This document shows, piece after piece, positions 1-10,102 of a stretch of DNA of 42,408 bases (position 1 is the first letter of the stretch; each line of letters starts with the position of its first letter). Both the position numbers and the translations under genes were made by a program. Source of the DNA: Hyphomicrobiales bacterium (GTDB lineage Bacteria > Pseudomonadota > Alphaproteobacteria > Rhizobiales > Beijerinckiaceae); assembly GCA_027484605.1 (NCBI GenBank), contig JAIXSR010000142.1, positions 1 to 42,408 of the forward strand. Reading direction: 5' to 3'. The notes under the pieces were generated by a model, which was given only the letters and a program-made list of their open reading frames with translations, made no database searches and was not told where the DNA came from.

Positions 1-227
1 CGATAGGCCTTGTCCGGCGTGTAGCCGTTCTCGTGCATCGAGAAGAGGATGCGGCGATGCACGGGCTTCAGCCCGTCGCGGGCATCCGGCAGCGCGCGGC
101 TCACGATCACGCTCATCGCGTAATCGAGATAGGAGCGCTTCATTTCATCCGTGATCGAGATCGGGCGGATATCGGAGCCGTCTCCGGACGGAAGGCCGGG
201 CTTTTCGTTGTTCTGGTCGTCGGACAA
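1..227 (-). CDS. gyrA: DNA gyrase subunit A, N-terminal part (runs off left edge)
   Basis: Encodes the N-terminus of the breaking-and-rejoining subunit of gyrase, which introduces negative supercoils into DNA. The complementary strand reads [20 protein letters not shown], then [19 protein letters not shown], the near-invariant start of GyrA; about 75 codons are present. There is an in-frame stop at 243-245 and no ATG before the conserved region, so the only usable start is TTG at 227-225. This gives a short polar leader of about 20 residues before the conserved core. The catalytic tyrosine and the quinolone-resistance region lie beyond the window. The family assignment is certain; the TTG start is inferred from the absence of alternatives. 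Confidence 0.95.
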   Translation of the reverse strand, partial: MSDDQNNEKPGLPSGDGSDIRPISITDEMKRSYLDYAMSVIVSRALPDARDGLKPVHRRILFSMHENGYTPDKAY

Positions 228-359
228 GGAGGTATCCCAAGTTCAGAGAAACAGGGCTTCGGCGCGATCCGGCTCTCCGATGGGCCGGGCACGCGACGCT
301 CCTTCGCGTTCTAGGCGATTCCGCGGCGAGATGCGAATGTGGCATGGGGATAAGTCCCC
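228..359. other. gyrA upstream region
   Basis: This is a 132-base gap between the DUF2306 stop and the gyrA start, both on the minus strand. A GGGGA-TAAG-TCCCC stem-loop (346-359) lies immediately after the DUF2306 stop codon but has no T run, so it is at best a weak terminator. The gyrA promoter is presumably here. I could not pick out a convincing -35/-10 pair. Confidence 0.4.
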
Positions 360-761
360 TCAGCCAGCCACGATCTGGTGCATGATCCGGCCCGGGAGGA
401 AGGTGAAGGCCCCTGCCACGAAAAAGCTCGCTGTCAGGCCGATCAGCATCTGACGATGGCGTTCGACCGCATGGGTGCGCGCCGCGTGCCATGCGCCGTA
501 GCAGGAGGCGAGCGTGAGAAGGGAGAGCAGGTGGATCAGGCCGAACCCGGCTATCGAGTACCGGAACCGCGAGGAGATGGTCAGCGAGGTGAGTGCCACG
601 GCGATCATGGCGAGAAGCCAGAGCCGCCCTGTCAGGCGGTGGCCCGGACTGCCCTTGCGGAAGCCGACGAACTGGAATGGCGTGAGTCCGACAACCAGCA
701 GTGCCGAGAGAATGTGAAGCTTGACAAAGAGCGGGGCAGCATAAAAAGGCGCTAGGGTCAT
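360..761 (-). CDS. DUF2306-type four-helix membrane protein
   Basis: A 133-residue integral membrane protein of unknown function. It has about four hydrophobic segments (around residues 12-32, 47-63, 70-92 and 105-124). Small loops carry HRLTGRLW and a late ERHRQMLIGL motif, a pattern typical of DUF2306 proteins. The start at 761 was chosen because upstream codons of the longer open frame run antisense through the marC gene and are low-complexity. It diverges from marC with about 80 bases between the starts, and lies upstream of gyrA on the same strand. The family call is from pattern recognition; no enzymatic role can be given. Confidence 0.75.
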   Translation of the reverse strand: MTLAPFYAAPLFVKLHILSALLVVGLTPFQFVGFRKGSPGHRLTGRLWLLAMIAVALTSLTISSRFRYSIAGFGLIHLLSLLTLASCYGAWHAARTHAVERHRQMLIGLTASFFVAGAFTFLPGRIMHQIVAG

Positions 762-840
762 GGGAGAGGTCCTGTCGCCTCGTGTTGAATGTAAGGCGTG
801 TTTACATCGATTTTCAGCGCCGGCAAGGCGGGAGATGGCA

Positions 841-1473
841 ATGAGTGCAGCGGTCACCGAGTATTTTCTCGCCGCCCTGACGACCCTGATGGTGACGGTC
901 GATCCGCCGGGCCTGGCACCGATCTTCCTCAGCCTCACCGTGGGGCTCACGCCGGCGGAGCGACGGAATGTCGCCCTGCGGGCCACGATCATCGCCGGGG
1001 CGATCATGCTCGGTTTTGCCTTTTTCGGCCAGCCGGTCCTCGGCGCGCTCGGCATCGGCTTCCCGGCCTTCCGCATCGCCGGCGGGCTGCTGCTGTTCTG
1101 GATCGCCTTCGAGATGATCTTCGAGCTGCGCGGCCGCCGGAAGAACAATGTGGCCCGCACGGCGATCGACGAGGACCATATCCGCAACATCGCCGCCTTC
1201 CCGCTCGCCATTCCGCTGATGGCCGGGCCGGGCACGATCACCGCGACGATGCTGATTGCCGGCTCGGCCGGGGGCGATGGCATGAAGCTGGGCGTGCTCG
1301 TTGCGGTGATCGCCCTTGTCTCGATTTCCTGCCTTGCGGTGTTCCTGATCGCCGACCGGCTGTCCAAGATCCTCGGCGTGACGGGCAATCTCGTGCTGAC
1401 GCGCCTGCTTGGCGTCATCCTCGCCGCTCTGGCGGTTCAGTTCGTGATTGACGGGATCAAGGCGGTCCGCTGA
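841..1473 (+). CDS. MarC family integral membrane protein
   Basis: A 210-residue polytopic inner-membrane protein of the MarC (UPF0056) family. It has six predicted hydrophobic segments, an early segment around VDPPGLAPIFLSLT, and the conserved MAGPGTITATMLI stretch near the middle. Despite the name, the family has no established transport substrate. ATG codons occur at 835 and 841; GGAG at 831-834 abuts the first and sits six bases before the second, so 841 is preferred. Only ten bases separate its stop from the convergent Lrp gene. Function remains unknown. Confidence 0.88.
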   Translation: MSAAVTEYFLAALTTLMVTVDPPGLAPIFLSLTVGLTPAERRNVALRATIIAGAIMLGFAFFGQPVLGALGIGFPAFRIAGGLLLFWIAFEMIFELRGRRKNNVARTAIDEDHIRNIAAFPLAIPLMAGPGTITATMLIAGSAGGDGMKLGVLVAVIALVSISCLAVFLIADRLSKILGVTGNLVLTRLLGVILAALAVQFVIDGIKAVR

Positions 1474-1483
1474 GCGGGCCGGC

Positions 1484-1975
1484 CTATTTCAGCGTCTTCT
1501 TCCGCGCCTTGAAGACCGGCGATTGCTCGAGCGGCAATGCGGTCGTCGCCTTGATCTTCTCCATCGCGAAACGCGAGGTGACATTCTTCAGCGGCACGGC
1601 CTTGATCAGGCGGCGGTAGAAGTCGTCATAGGCATCGATGCCCGGAACCACCACGCGCATCATGTAGTCGACATCGCCGGACATGCGGTAGACATCGACC
1701 ACTTCGGGCATGTCCTTCACCGCCTCGGCAAACCGCGCGAGCCAGCCCTCGGAATGATCCGACGTTTCGATCGAGACGAAGATCGTCACGCCCAGGCCGA
1801 GCTTCGCGGCATCGAGCACGGCGACACGACGGGCGATGATGCCTGTCTCCTCCATCTTGCGGATGCGGTTCCAGCACGGGGTCGGCGAGAGGCCGACGCG
1901 CGAGGCGATCTCGTTCAGCGGCAGCGAACCATCGGCCTGGATCAGCGAGAGGATCGCGCGATCGAAAGAATCCAT
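1484..1975 (-). CDS. Lrp/AsnC family transcriptional regulator
   Basis: A 163-residue DNA-binding regulator. Residues 1-60 form an AsnC-type winged helix-turn-helix (FDRAILSLIQADGSLPLNEI followed by VGLSPTPCWNRIRKMEETGI). Residues about 65-145 form the RAM ligand-binding and oligomerisation domain, with the characteristic GDVDYMMRVVVPGIDAYDDF segment. These proteins usually respond to amino acids and often regulate a neighbouring or divergent gene. The divergent neighbour here is an exported sulfurtransferase, and the two share a 179-base intergenic region. A regulatory link is inference; the effector is not predictable from the sequence. Confidence 0.9.
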   Translation of the reverse strand: MDSFDRAILSLIQADGSLPLNEIASRVGLSPTPCWNRIRKMEETGIIARRVAVLDAAKLGLGVTIFVSIETSDHSEGWLARFAEAVKDMPEVVDVYRMSGDVDYMMRVVVPGIDAYDDFYRRLIKAVPLKNVTSRFAMEKIKATTALPLEQSPVFKARKKTLK

Positions 1976-2078
1976 GTTGCGTCTCCAGAAACCCTTTTGC
2001 TTCTTCCGGGCCGGAACGGTCGACCCTTCTTGTGGGCGATCCGAAACAGGAAGGATTTCCCTATATCACCCGCCCTGG

Positions 2079-2107
2079 TTGTCAATGGAAGAAGATTTTT
2101 CTAAATC
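2079..2107 (+). promoter_or_regulatory. Candidate sigma-70-type promoter of the sulfurtransferase gene
   Basis: TTGTCA (2079-2084) and TAAATC (2102-2107) are separated by 17 bases, about 48 bases before the ATG at 2155. The -35 matches consensus at five of six positions; the -10 is weak. The complementary strand of the -35 contains TTGACA, so the divergent Lrp gene could share this element, but its best downstream -10 (TATAGG) is only 14 bases away. Confidence 0.4.
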
Positions 2108-2154
2108 ATCATCCATGTCGGGCTGCCATAGCCGGCCCGCGAGAGGATTGCCTG

Positions 2155-3099
2155 ATGTTTGCCCATCGTCGCCATGTGCTGGCCTCCCTCGTCGCCGCCG
2201 CGCTGCTTGCCCCGCTCACGGCTGCAATGGCCGGCACGCCCCTGCGCGGCCTGATCGATGGGCCGGGCCTGTCGGCCCGCCTTGGCGAAAAGACCCTGGT
2301 GGTTGTGGATATCCGCTCGGGCGAAACGCGGGAAAAAGGGCGCGCCCTGTTCCAGTCCGGGCATATACCCGGCGCGGTCCATGCCGATTATGCCCATGCC
2401 AGCTGGCGCCTGCCGCGCGAGAACACCTCGCTCTACCTGCCGGAACCTGCGCAATTCGAGGCTTTGGCCGGCGATCTCGGCATCGCGCCGGAATCGGATG
2501 TGGTGATCGTGCATGAGGGCACCGACAGCAGCAGCTTCGGCGCCGCCGCGCGCGTCTACTGGTCGTTCAAGGCGATGGGCCATGCCTCGATCGCCATTCT
2601 CGATGGCGGCTACAAGGGCTGGACCGATGACAAGGCCCGGCCGGTGGCGACAGGCGATGCCATGCCGGTGCCTGCCATCTACGAGGCGCGCCCGGATGCA
2701 AGCCTTCGCGCCCGGCTGGGCGATGTGCTGAAGGCGCGTGAATCCGGCACCCTGCTGGTGGACAGCCGTCCGGAGACCTTCTTCAGCGGCAAGGAAAAGC
2801 ACAAGGCCATCCCGGTGGCCGGCCATATTCCCGGCGCGGTCAATATTCCGCATGCCCGGGCCTTCACAGCCGATAACCGCCTGAAGGACAAGGTTTCGCT
2901 GGCGCGGGAATTCAGCGCGGCGGCCAATTCGAGCGGTGCGATCGCCTATTGCAATACCGGCCATTGGGCCGCGACCGACTGGTTCGTGATGAGCGAAGTG
3001 CTCGGCCTGCCCGGCGTGAAGCTCTATGACGGCTCGATGCTGGAATATTCGCTCGAGAAAAAGGGCCCGGTCGAGAAATCCTCGGGCTCCGGCTCGTAA
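2155..3099 (+). CDS. Exported tandem-rhodanese sulfurtransferase
   Basis: A 314-residue thiosulfate/3-mercaptopyruvate sulfurtransferase-like protein with two rhodanese domains (about residues 35-165 and 185-300). The C-terminal domain carries the active-site loop AYCNTGHWA with Cys266. The equivalent N-terminal loop (HEGTDSSSFG) lacks cysteine, as expected for the non-catalytic domain. The first 27 residues form a signal peptide (Arg-rich start, hydrophobic core, probable cleavage after AMA), so it should act in the periplasm. ATG 2155 is preceded by GAGAGGA at 2141-2147; an upstream in-frame ATG at 2032 would bury the signal peptide. The physiological sulfur acceptor is unknown. Confidence 0.88.
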   Translation: MFAHRRHVLASLVAAALLAPLTAAMAGTPLRGLIDGPGLSARLGEKTLVVVDIRSGETREKGRALFQSGHIPGAVHADYAHASWRLPRENTSLYLPEPAQFEALAGDLGIAPESDVVIVHEGTDSSSFGAAARVYWSFKAMGHASIAILDGGYKGWTDDKARPVATGDAMPVPAIYEARPDASLRARLGDVLKARESGTLLVDSRPETFFSGKEKHKAIPVAGHIPGAVNIPHARAFTADNRLKDKVSLAREFSAAANSSGAIAYCNTGHWAATDWFVMSEVLGLPGVKLYDGSMLEYSLEKKGPVEKSSGSGS

Positions 3100-3152
3100 C
3101 AGCGGCCGCTTCGCCTTTCGGTCCGGCCCCTGACGCGCCGGATCAAGCCCCA

Positions 3153-3184
3153 GAAACCCGCTCTGTCCCTGCAGGGCGGGTTTC
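3153..3184. terminator. Inverted repeat between converging sulfurtransferase and ssb genes
   Basis: GAAACCCGC (3153-3161) and GCGGGTTTC (3176-3184) form a perfect 9-bp stem around a 14-base loop, midway between two convergent genes. There is no strong T run on either side, so this is a probable but atypical bidirectional terminator. Confidence 0.55.
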
Positions 3185-3216
3185 GCTTTCAAGGTTTGCT
3201 TGACGGTTCCGCCTGA

Positions 3217-3717
3217 TCAGAACGGGATATCGTCGTCCATGTCCGGGCGACCGCCGCCGGCCGGGCGCGAAGCGCCGCCACCGCCTGTGCCGCTGCTGCC
3301 CATGCGCGGCGCCGAATAGCCGCCGCCCGCGTCATCGACCTCGCGCGGGGCGCTGCCGCCGCCCTCGCGCCCGTCAAGCAGGGTCAGTTCGCCGCGGAAG
3401 CGCTGCAGGACGATTTCGGTCGAATAGCGCTTCTGGCCATCCTTGTCCTGCCATTCGCGCGTCTGGAGCTGGCCCTCGACATAGACCTTCGAGCCTTTGC
3501 GCAGGTACTGCTCCGCGACCTTGGCGAGGTTCTCGTTGAAGATGACCACGGAATGCCATTCCGTCTTTTCGCGGCGCTCGCCCGATTGCTTGTCGCGCCA
3601 GGTCTCCGAGGTGGCGATCCGGAGATTGACCACCGGATCCCCGTTGGCCAGACGGCGGGTTTCCGGGTCCCGCCCGAGATTGCCCACGAGGATTACCTTG
3701 TTCACGCTACCGGCCAT
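3217..3717 (-). CDS. ssb: Single-stranded DNA-binding protein
   Basis: A 166-residue SSB that coats single-stranded DNA during replication, recombination and repair. The N-terminal OB fold (1-110) has the typical opening [26 protein letters not shown] and [17 protein letters not shown] Gly/Ser/Pro-rich disordered linker follows, ending in the acidic tip DMDDDIPF that recruits partner proteins. The start at 3717 (MAGSVNK) is the family-standard start; the longer open frame upstream is unrelated. It lies about 0.8 kb from uvrA, divergent, as in many proteobacteria, but with an extra small gene between them. No GTTC-N7-GTTC box is seen directly before ssb. Confidence 0.97.
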   Translation of the reverse strand: MAGSVNKVILVGNLGRDPETRRLANGDPVVNLRIATSETWRDKQSGERREKTEWHSVVIFNENLAKVAEQYLRKGSKVYVEGQLQTREWQDKDGQKRYSTEIVLQRFRGELTLLDGREGGGSAPREVDDAGGGYSAPRMGSSGTGGGGASRPAGGGRPDMDDDIPF

Positions 3718-4010
3718 GGCCTGCTCCCGAATTCTGCCGTTCGATCCAACTCCGCCGCACCTTAGTGATGCGCTGCCCTCGGGGACAGAAGCTCCGTGTC
3801 CTTGTCCACAGCGCCCCGCCCGATGACGGAAACAAATAATTAACCATCTGTCCCATAGCCTGTTCCAATGGTGGGTTGCCCGTATTGTCGTTTTCCGCCG
3901 GCAGGCCCCCCCAACAATCAGAAGATGAAGTGAAGCTGTCTCCACGGCGCGCGCCCCGCGCGCCGCATGTCCTGCCGTTGTTCCGAACGTCAAGCGCTCT
4001 GGAGGTTCTG

Positions 4011-4304
4011 ATGAAGCTTGGTTCCGCTCTTCTTGTCGTGCTCGTTCCCACCGCTGCCCTTGCCCATAGCTGGTACCCGTATGAATGCTGCTCCGACCGC
4101 GACTGCTTCCCCGTCGCGCTGGAGCAGGTAAAGTCGACCACCGGGGGATGGATGCTCCTGGACGGCACTTTCATCGGACACCGGGAGGCCCGCCCCTCGC
4201 CCGATGGACGCTTCCACATCTGCCGGCACCAGGACGGCAAGGGGAAGCTGATCTCCATTCCGGGCAAGCCGGCCTGTTTCTGGGCTCCGATCGGCGCATC
4301 CTGA
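4011..4304 (+). CDS. Small Cys-rich exported protein of unknown function
   Basis: A 97-residue protein with a clear signal peptide ([18 protein letters not shown], then HSWYP) and a mature region of about 79 residues. The mature part carries ECCSDRDC near its N-terminus, and further cysteines in FHICRH and KPACFW, which suggests disulfides in the periplasm. The ATG is preceded by GGAGG at 4001-4005. I recall similar HSWYPxECCSDxDC proteins as uncharacterised products common in Hyphomicrobiales, but I cannot name a domain. It sits between ssb and uvrA, upstream of the uvrA LexA box; participation in DNA repair is not implied. Confidence 0.75.
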   Translation: MKLGSALLVVLVPTAALAHSWYPYECCSDRDCFPVALEQVKSTTGGWMLLDGTFIGHREARPSPDGRFHICRHQDGKGKLISIPGKPACFWAPIGAS

Positions 4305-4318
4305 CCTCGTTCCCGGCA

Positions 4319-4341
4319 TTGCTGACAGGATATGTCAGCAA
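4319..4341. repeat. Perfect 9-bp inverted repeat upstream of uvrA
   Basis: TTGCTGACA (4319-4327), spacer GGATA, TGTCAGCAA (4333-4341). It lies 14 bases after the stop of the small exported protein and 11 bases before the LexA box. It could be a stem-loop ending the upstream transcript (no T run follows) or a dyad operator. Confidence 0.6.
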
Positions 4342-4352
4342 TCCTTGATGTT

Positions 4353-4367
4353 GTTCCTTGTTTGTTC
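4353..4367 (+). promoter_or_regulatory. LexA (SOS) box of uvrA
   Basis: GTTC (4353-4356), seven bases, GTTC (4364-4367): an exact match to the direct-repeat LexA operator GTTC-N7-GTTC established in alphaproteobacteria such as Rhodobacter, Caulobacter and Rhizobium. It lies 131 bases before the uvrA ATG, and uvrA is a classical SOS gene. This supports damage-inducible uvrA expression. Confidence 0.85.
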
Positions 4368-4498
4368 TAGACGGATGCATCGGCTTGTGCAAGGGTCCTC
4401 GCGCAGGAAAGCTTGGCCGGGAATGACGATTGCCGGTTGAACCCCCCTGCCCCGCGCCTTACTTGAGCAGGAACAGCCCTCTCCTCAGCCGGTTTGTC

Positions 4499-7446
<2,948 letters not shown>

Positions 7447-7450
<4 letters not shown>

Positions 7451-8076
7451 TGCTGATCGGACAATTCGATTCGCCCTTCACCCGGCGCGTCGCGATCACG
7501 ATGCGGCTCTACGGGATGCCCTTCGATCACCGGCCCTGGTCGGTCTTCGGCGATGCCGACCGGATCAGCGCCCACAATCCGCTGCTGCGCGTGCCGACCC
7601 TGGTGCTGGATGACGGCATCGCGCTGGTCGACAGTCAGGCGATTCTCGATCATCTCGACGGTCTGGTCGAACCCGGCCGGCGGCTGATGCCGTCAGAGGG
7701 GCATGCCCGGGCCGAAGCGATGCGCATCTGTGCCGTGGCCTGCGGGATCGGCGACAAGGCCGTTGCCCTGTTCTACGAGCTGCGCCTGCACGAGGCGCCC
7801 TCGGCCTTTTACGTCGAGCGCTGCCATCGCCAGATCCGCGACGGGCTTGTCTGGCTGGAACAGGCCTATGCCGAGCGACCCGGTCCGTTCTGGGCCGGCG
7901 AGGCCTTGAGCCAGCCGGACATCACGGTGGCGGTCATTCTCCGGCATCTGGGCGAGGCACATCCCGATCCGGCCCGCCTTGACGGGTATCCGCGGCTGGC
8001 TGCCTTGGCCGCCATGCTCGAAGCGACCGAAATCTTTAGGGAAATTTCCCAGCCCTTCGTTGCACCGTCGGCCTGA
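7447..8076 (+). CDS. Glutathione S-transferase family protein
   Basis: A 209-residue GST-fold protein. The N-terminal thioredoxin-like domain (about 1-78) contains [20 protein letters not shown], the cis-proline segment [10 protein letters not shown], and the glutathione-binding DSQAILDHL. An all-helical C-terminal domain (90-205) includes the [14 protein letters not shown] core. It starts at ATGATG with a four-base overlap of the uvrA stop, so it is probably co-transcribed and translationally coupled with uvrA. The substrate is unknown; a detoxification role alongside DNA repair is plausible but only inference. Confidence 0.88.
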
Positions 8077-8285
8077 GGCGCGATCGGTTCTCGCGCAATC
8101 ATTAAAGTTTTATCAAACAGGCATGCGAAATGCGCATATCTGGTGACCGTTCAGGCGCCAGCTCTGCCTAGACTTTGCCTTTATTGCACTGCACATAAGC
8201 ATCCATGCCCAAGACGACGGCAGCGTCCCCCACGGTGATGCAGCGGCAGTCGGCGGGCCACGACATTGAATTCTGGAGAAGACCC
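8077..8285 (+). promoter_or_regulatory. Intergenic region before the DUF1127 gene
   Basis: A 209-base gap. GCGCGA (8078-8083) and TCGCGC (8091-8096) form a weak stem-loop after the GST stop. The middle is relatively AT-rich (8100-8145 and 8170-8200) and probably holds the promoter of the DUF1127 gene. I cannot choose between sigma-70-like and heat-shock-sigma-like elements by eye. Confidence 0.3.
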
Positions 8286-8441
8286 ATGATCCTGACCCAC
8301 ATTATCGCCCGCATCCAGTCCTGGCTGCGTTTCCGCCGGAATGTCGAGATCCTCTCGCAGCTTTCCGATCGCGAGCTTGCCGATATCGGCCTGAACCGCG
8401 GCAGCATCGAACAGGCTGCCCGTCAGGCCGTCGGCGCCTGA
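8286..8441 (+). CDS. DUF1127 small protein (YjiS-like)
   Basis: A 51-residue basic protein with the DUF1127 signature: an N-terminal amphipathic segment ([18 protein letters not shown]) and the [19 protein letters not shown] motif. In alphaproteobacteria these small Arg-rich proteins are associated with stress and RNA turnover; the Rhodobacter member CcaF1 binds RNA and is encoded upstream of CcsR sRNAs. ATG 8286 follows GGAGAAG at 8274-8280. An upstream in-frame ATG at 8205 lacks such a site and would add a non-conserved tail. The 3' region carries hairpins with C/U-rich loops (see the ncRNA entry), supporting the same arrangement here. Confidence 0.85.
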   Translation: MILTHIIARIQSWLRFRRNVEILSQLSDRELADIGLNRGSIEQAARQAVGA

Positions 8442-8489
8442 GGCAATTGGCAGGTCCGGATGGTTGTTCCGTCCGCGCCAGCATCCCAT

Positions 8490-8616
8490 CCCGCTTCACG
8501 CGGGTCAGGCGGCAGAACTCTCCCCCCTGGCGCCTGACCTCGCGTGTTCCTCCTACGCGTATCGGCTAACTCCCGGCCCTTACGTGCGAATGGCCCGCTT
8601 CGGCGGGCCTTTTTTT
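8490..8616 (+). ncRNA. Candidate cuckoo/CcsR-like small RNA in the DUF1127 3' region
   Basis: Three stem-loops lie ahead of a terminator. Hairpin A is CCCGC/GCGGG (8490-8504). Hairpin B is GGTCAGGCG (8503-8511) paired with CGCCTGACC (8531-8539), with a 19-base loop containing CTCTCCCCCCT. Hairpin C is CGCGT (8541-8545) paired with ACGCG (8555-8559), with loop GTTCCTCCT, an exact complement of AGGAGG. A and B share two bases, so they partly exclude each other. Cuckoo-family RNAs have hairpin loops with CUCCUCCC-like anti-Shine-Dalgarno motifs and follow DUF1127 genes; position and architecture match, but the loop sequences are not exact. The 5' end is unknown, and the RNA may be processed from the DUF1127 mRNA. 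Confidence 0.55.
8592..8616 (+). terminator. Rho-independent terminator after the DUF1127/sRNA unit
   Basis: GGCCCGC (8592-8598), tetraloop TTCG, GCGGGCC (8603-8609), then seven T residues. This is a strong canonical terminator, located 46 bases before the trmFO start. Confidence 0.92.
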
Positions 8617-8661
8617 ATGCGCCCCCTCGCCTCCGGCTGCGCAAGCGATTATCTAGCCGGG

Positions 8662-10095
8662 ATGACCCGAACCCTTTCTCCGATCCATGTCGTCGGCGGT
8701 GGCCTCGCCGGCAGCGAAGCCACCTGGCAGATCGCCCAGGCCGGCGTCCCTGTCGTGCTCCATGAAATGCGGCCGCGCCGCATGACCGAAGCCCACAAGA
8801 CGCAGGGGCTGGCTGAACTCGTCTGTTCGAATTCCTTCCGCTCGGATGATTCCGACCTCAATGCCGTCGGGCTGATCCATCACGAGATGCGACAGCTCGG
8901 CTCGCTGGTCATGCATGCGGCCGACCGGCATCAGGTGCCGGCCGGCTCCGCTTTGGCGGTGGACCGTGATGCCTTCTCAGACGACATCACGGCCCGGCTC
9001 GAAGCCCATCCGCTGGTCACGATTGACCGGAACGAGGTGGCTGGTCTGCCGCCGGCGGAATGGGACAGCGTGATCCTGGCGACGGGGCCGCTCACCTCCC
9101 CGGCGCTGGCGGAGGCGATCCGTTCGCTGACCGGCGAGGATTCGCTCGCCTTCTTCGATGCGATCGCGCCGATTGTCCATCGCGAATCGATCAATATGGA
9201 TATGGCCTGGTTCCAGTCCCGCTACGACAAGGCGGGGCCCGGCGGCACTGGGGCGGATTACATCAATTGTCCGCTCGACAAGGTGCAATACGAGGCCTTT
9301 GTTGCCGCCCTGATCGAGGGCGAGAAGACCGAATTCCGCGAATGGGAGAAGGACACGCCGTATTTCGACGGCTGCCTGCCCATCGAGGTGATGGCGGAGC
9401 GTGGCGTCGAGACGCTGCGGCACGGGCCGATGAAGCCTGTCGGCCTCACCAACCCGCATGATCCGACCGTGAAGCCCTATGCCGTTGTCCAGCTGCGGCA
9501 GGACAACAAGCTCGGCACGCTCTACAACATGGTCGGTTTTCAGACGAAGCTGAAATATGGCCCGCAATCCGCGATCTTCCGGATGATCCCAGGGCTGGAA
9601 CAGGCCGAATTTGCCCGGCTCGGCGGGATCCACCGCAATACCTATCTCAATTCGCCGCGGCATCTCGATTCCGTCTTGCGCCTGAAGGCCCAGCCCCGCC
9701 TGCGTTTCGCGGGCCAGATCACCGGATGCGAGGGCTATGTCGAGAGCGCGGCCATCGGCCTCGTTGCCGGGCTCCTGGCAAGCCGCGAGCGCGCGGGCCT
9801 GGGGCTGGATGTGCCGCCGCCCGAGACGGCGCTCGGCGCCCTGCTCAACCACATTACCGGCGGCCATATCGAGACGATCGATACCGGCCCGAAATCCTAC
9901 CAGCCCATGAACATCAATTTCGGCCTTTTCCCGCCGATCGAGGCCGCCCCGCGCGACGAGAACGGCAAGAGGCTGCGCGGCAAGGACAAGGCGGTTGCGA
10001 AGAAGCGCATGATTACCGCCCGCGCCAAGGCCGCGCTGGCGACCTGGATGGCGGCGCATGAGCTTGCTGCTGCCCTGCCGGAGGCCGCAGAATAA
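8662..10095 (+). CDS. trmFO: Methylenetetrahydrofolate--tRNA-(uracil-5-)-methyltransferase
   Basis: A 477-residue folate- and FAD-dependent enzyme that methylates U54 in the T-loop of tRNA. It opens with the FAD-binding dinucleotide motif [12 protein letters not shown] (residues 9-20). Family signatures follow: CSNSFRSDD near residue 55, and the C-terminal [13 protein letters not shown], where CEGYVES holds a functionally important cysteine. ATG 8662 gives the standard family length. The frame stays open to 8464, but that extension would run through the terminator and the candidate sRNA, so it is rejected. It converges with the squalene-synthase-like gene, seven bases apart. Confidence 0.95.
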   Translation: MTRTLSPIHVVGGGLAGSEATWQIAQAGVPVVLHEMRPRRMTEAHKTQGLAELVCSNSFRSDDSDLNAVGLIHHEMRQLGSLVMHAADRHQVPAGSALAVDRDAFSDDITARLEAHPLVTIDRNEVAGLPPAEWDSVILATGPLTSPALAEAIRSLTGEDSLAFFDAIAPIVHRESINMDMAWFQSRYDKAGPGGTGADYINCPLDKVQYEAFVAALIEGEKTEFREWEKDTPYFDGCLPIEVMAERGVETLRHGPMKPVGLTNPHDPTVKPYAVVQLRQDNKLGTLYNMVGFQTKLKYGPQSAIFRMIPGLEQAEFARLGGIHRNTYLNSPRHLDSVLRLKAQPRLRFAGQITGCEGYVESAAIGLVAGLLASRERAGLGLDVPPPETALGALLNHITGGHIETIDTGPKSYQPMNINFGLFPPIEAAPRDENGKRLRGKDKAVAKKRMITARAKAALATWMAAHELAAALPEAAE

Positions 10096-10102
10096 GGCGG
10101 GA

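Noticed and set aside
360-1418. A 352-codon minus-strand frame covering the DUF2306 gene
   Set aside because: Only the last 133 codons form a membrane protein. The rest is antisense to marC and low-complexity.
2032-2154. N-terminal extension of the sulfurtransferase from ATG 2032
   Set aside because: It would overlap the candidate promoter and place 41 residues before a clear signal peptide. ATG 2155 has a good ribosome-binding site.
3718-4010. A LexA box for ssb
   Set aside because: GTTC occurs several times, but none is followed by a second GTTC after seven bases, and the opposite-orientation GAAC-N7-GAAC is also absent.
8445-8616. Signal recognition particle RNA or a tRNA
   Set aside because: An AGGTCCGG-like string occurs at 8453, but the conserved GGAAGCAGCC-type loop and SRP helix are absent. 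No cloverleaf or T-loop sequence can be folded.
8464-8661. N-terminal extension of trmFO
   Set aside because: The frame is open, but it runs through the sRNA hairpins and the rho-independent terminator. ATG 8662 gives the standard TrmFO N-terminus.
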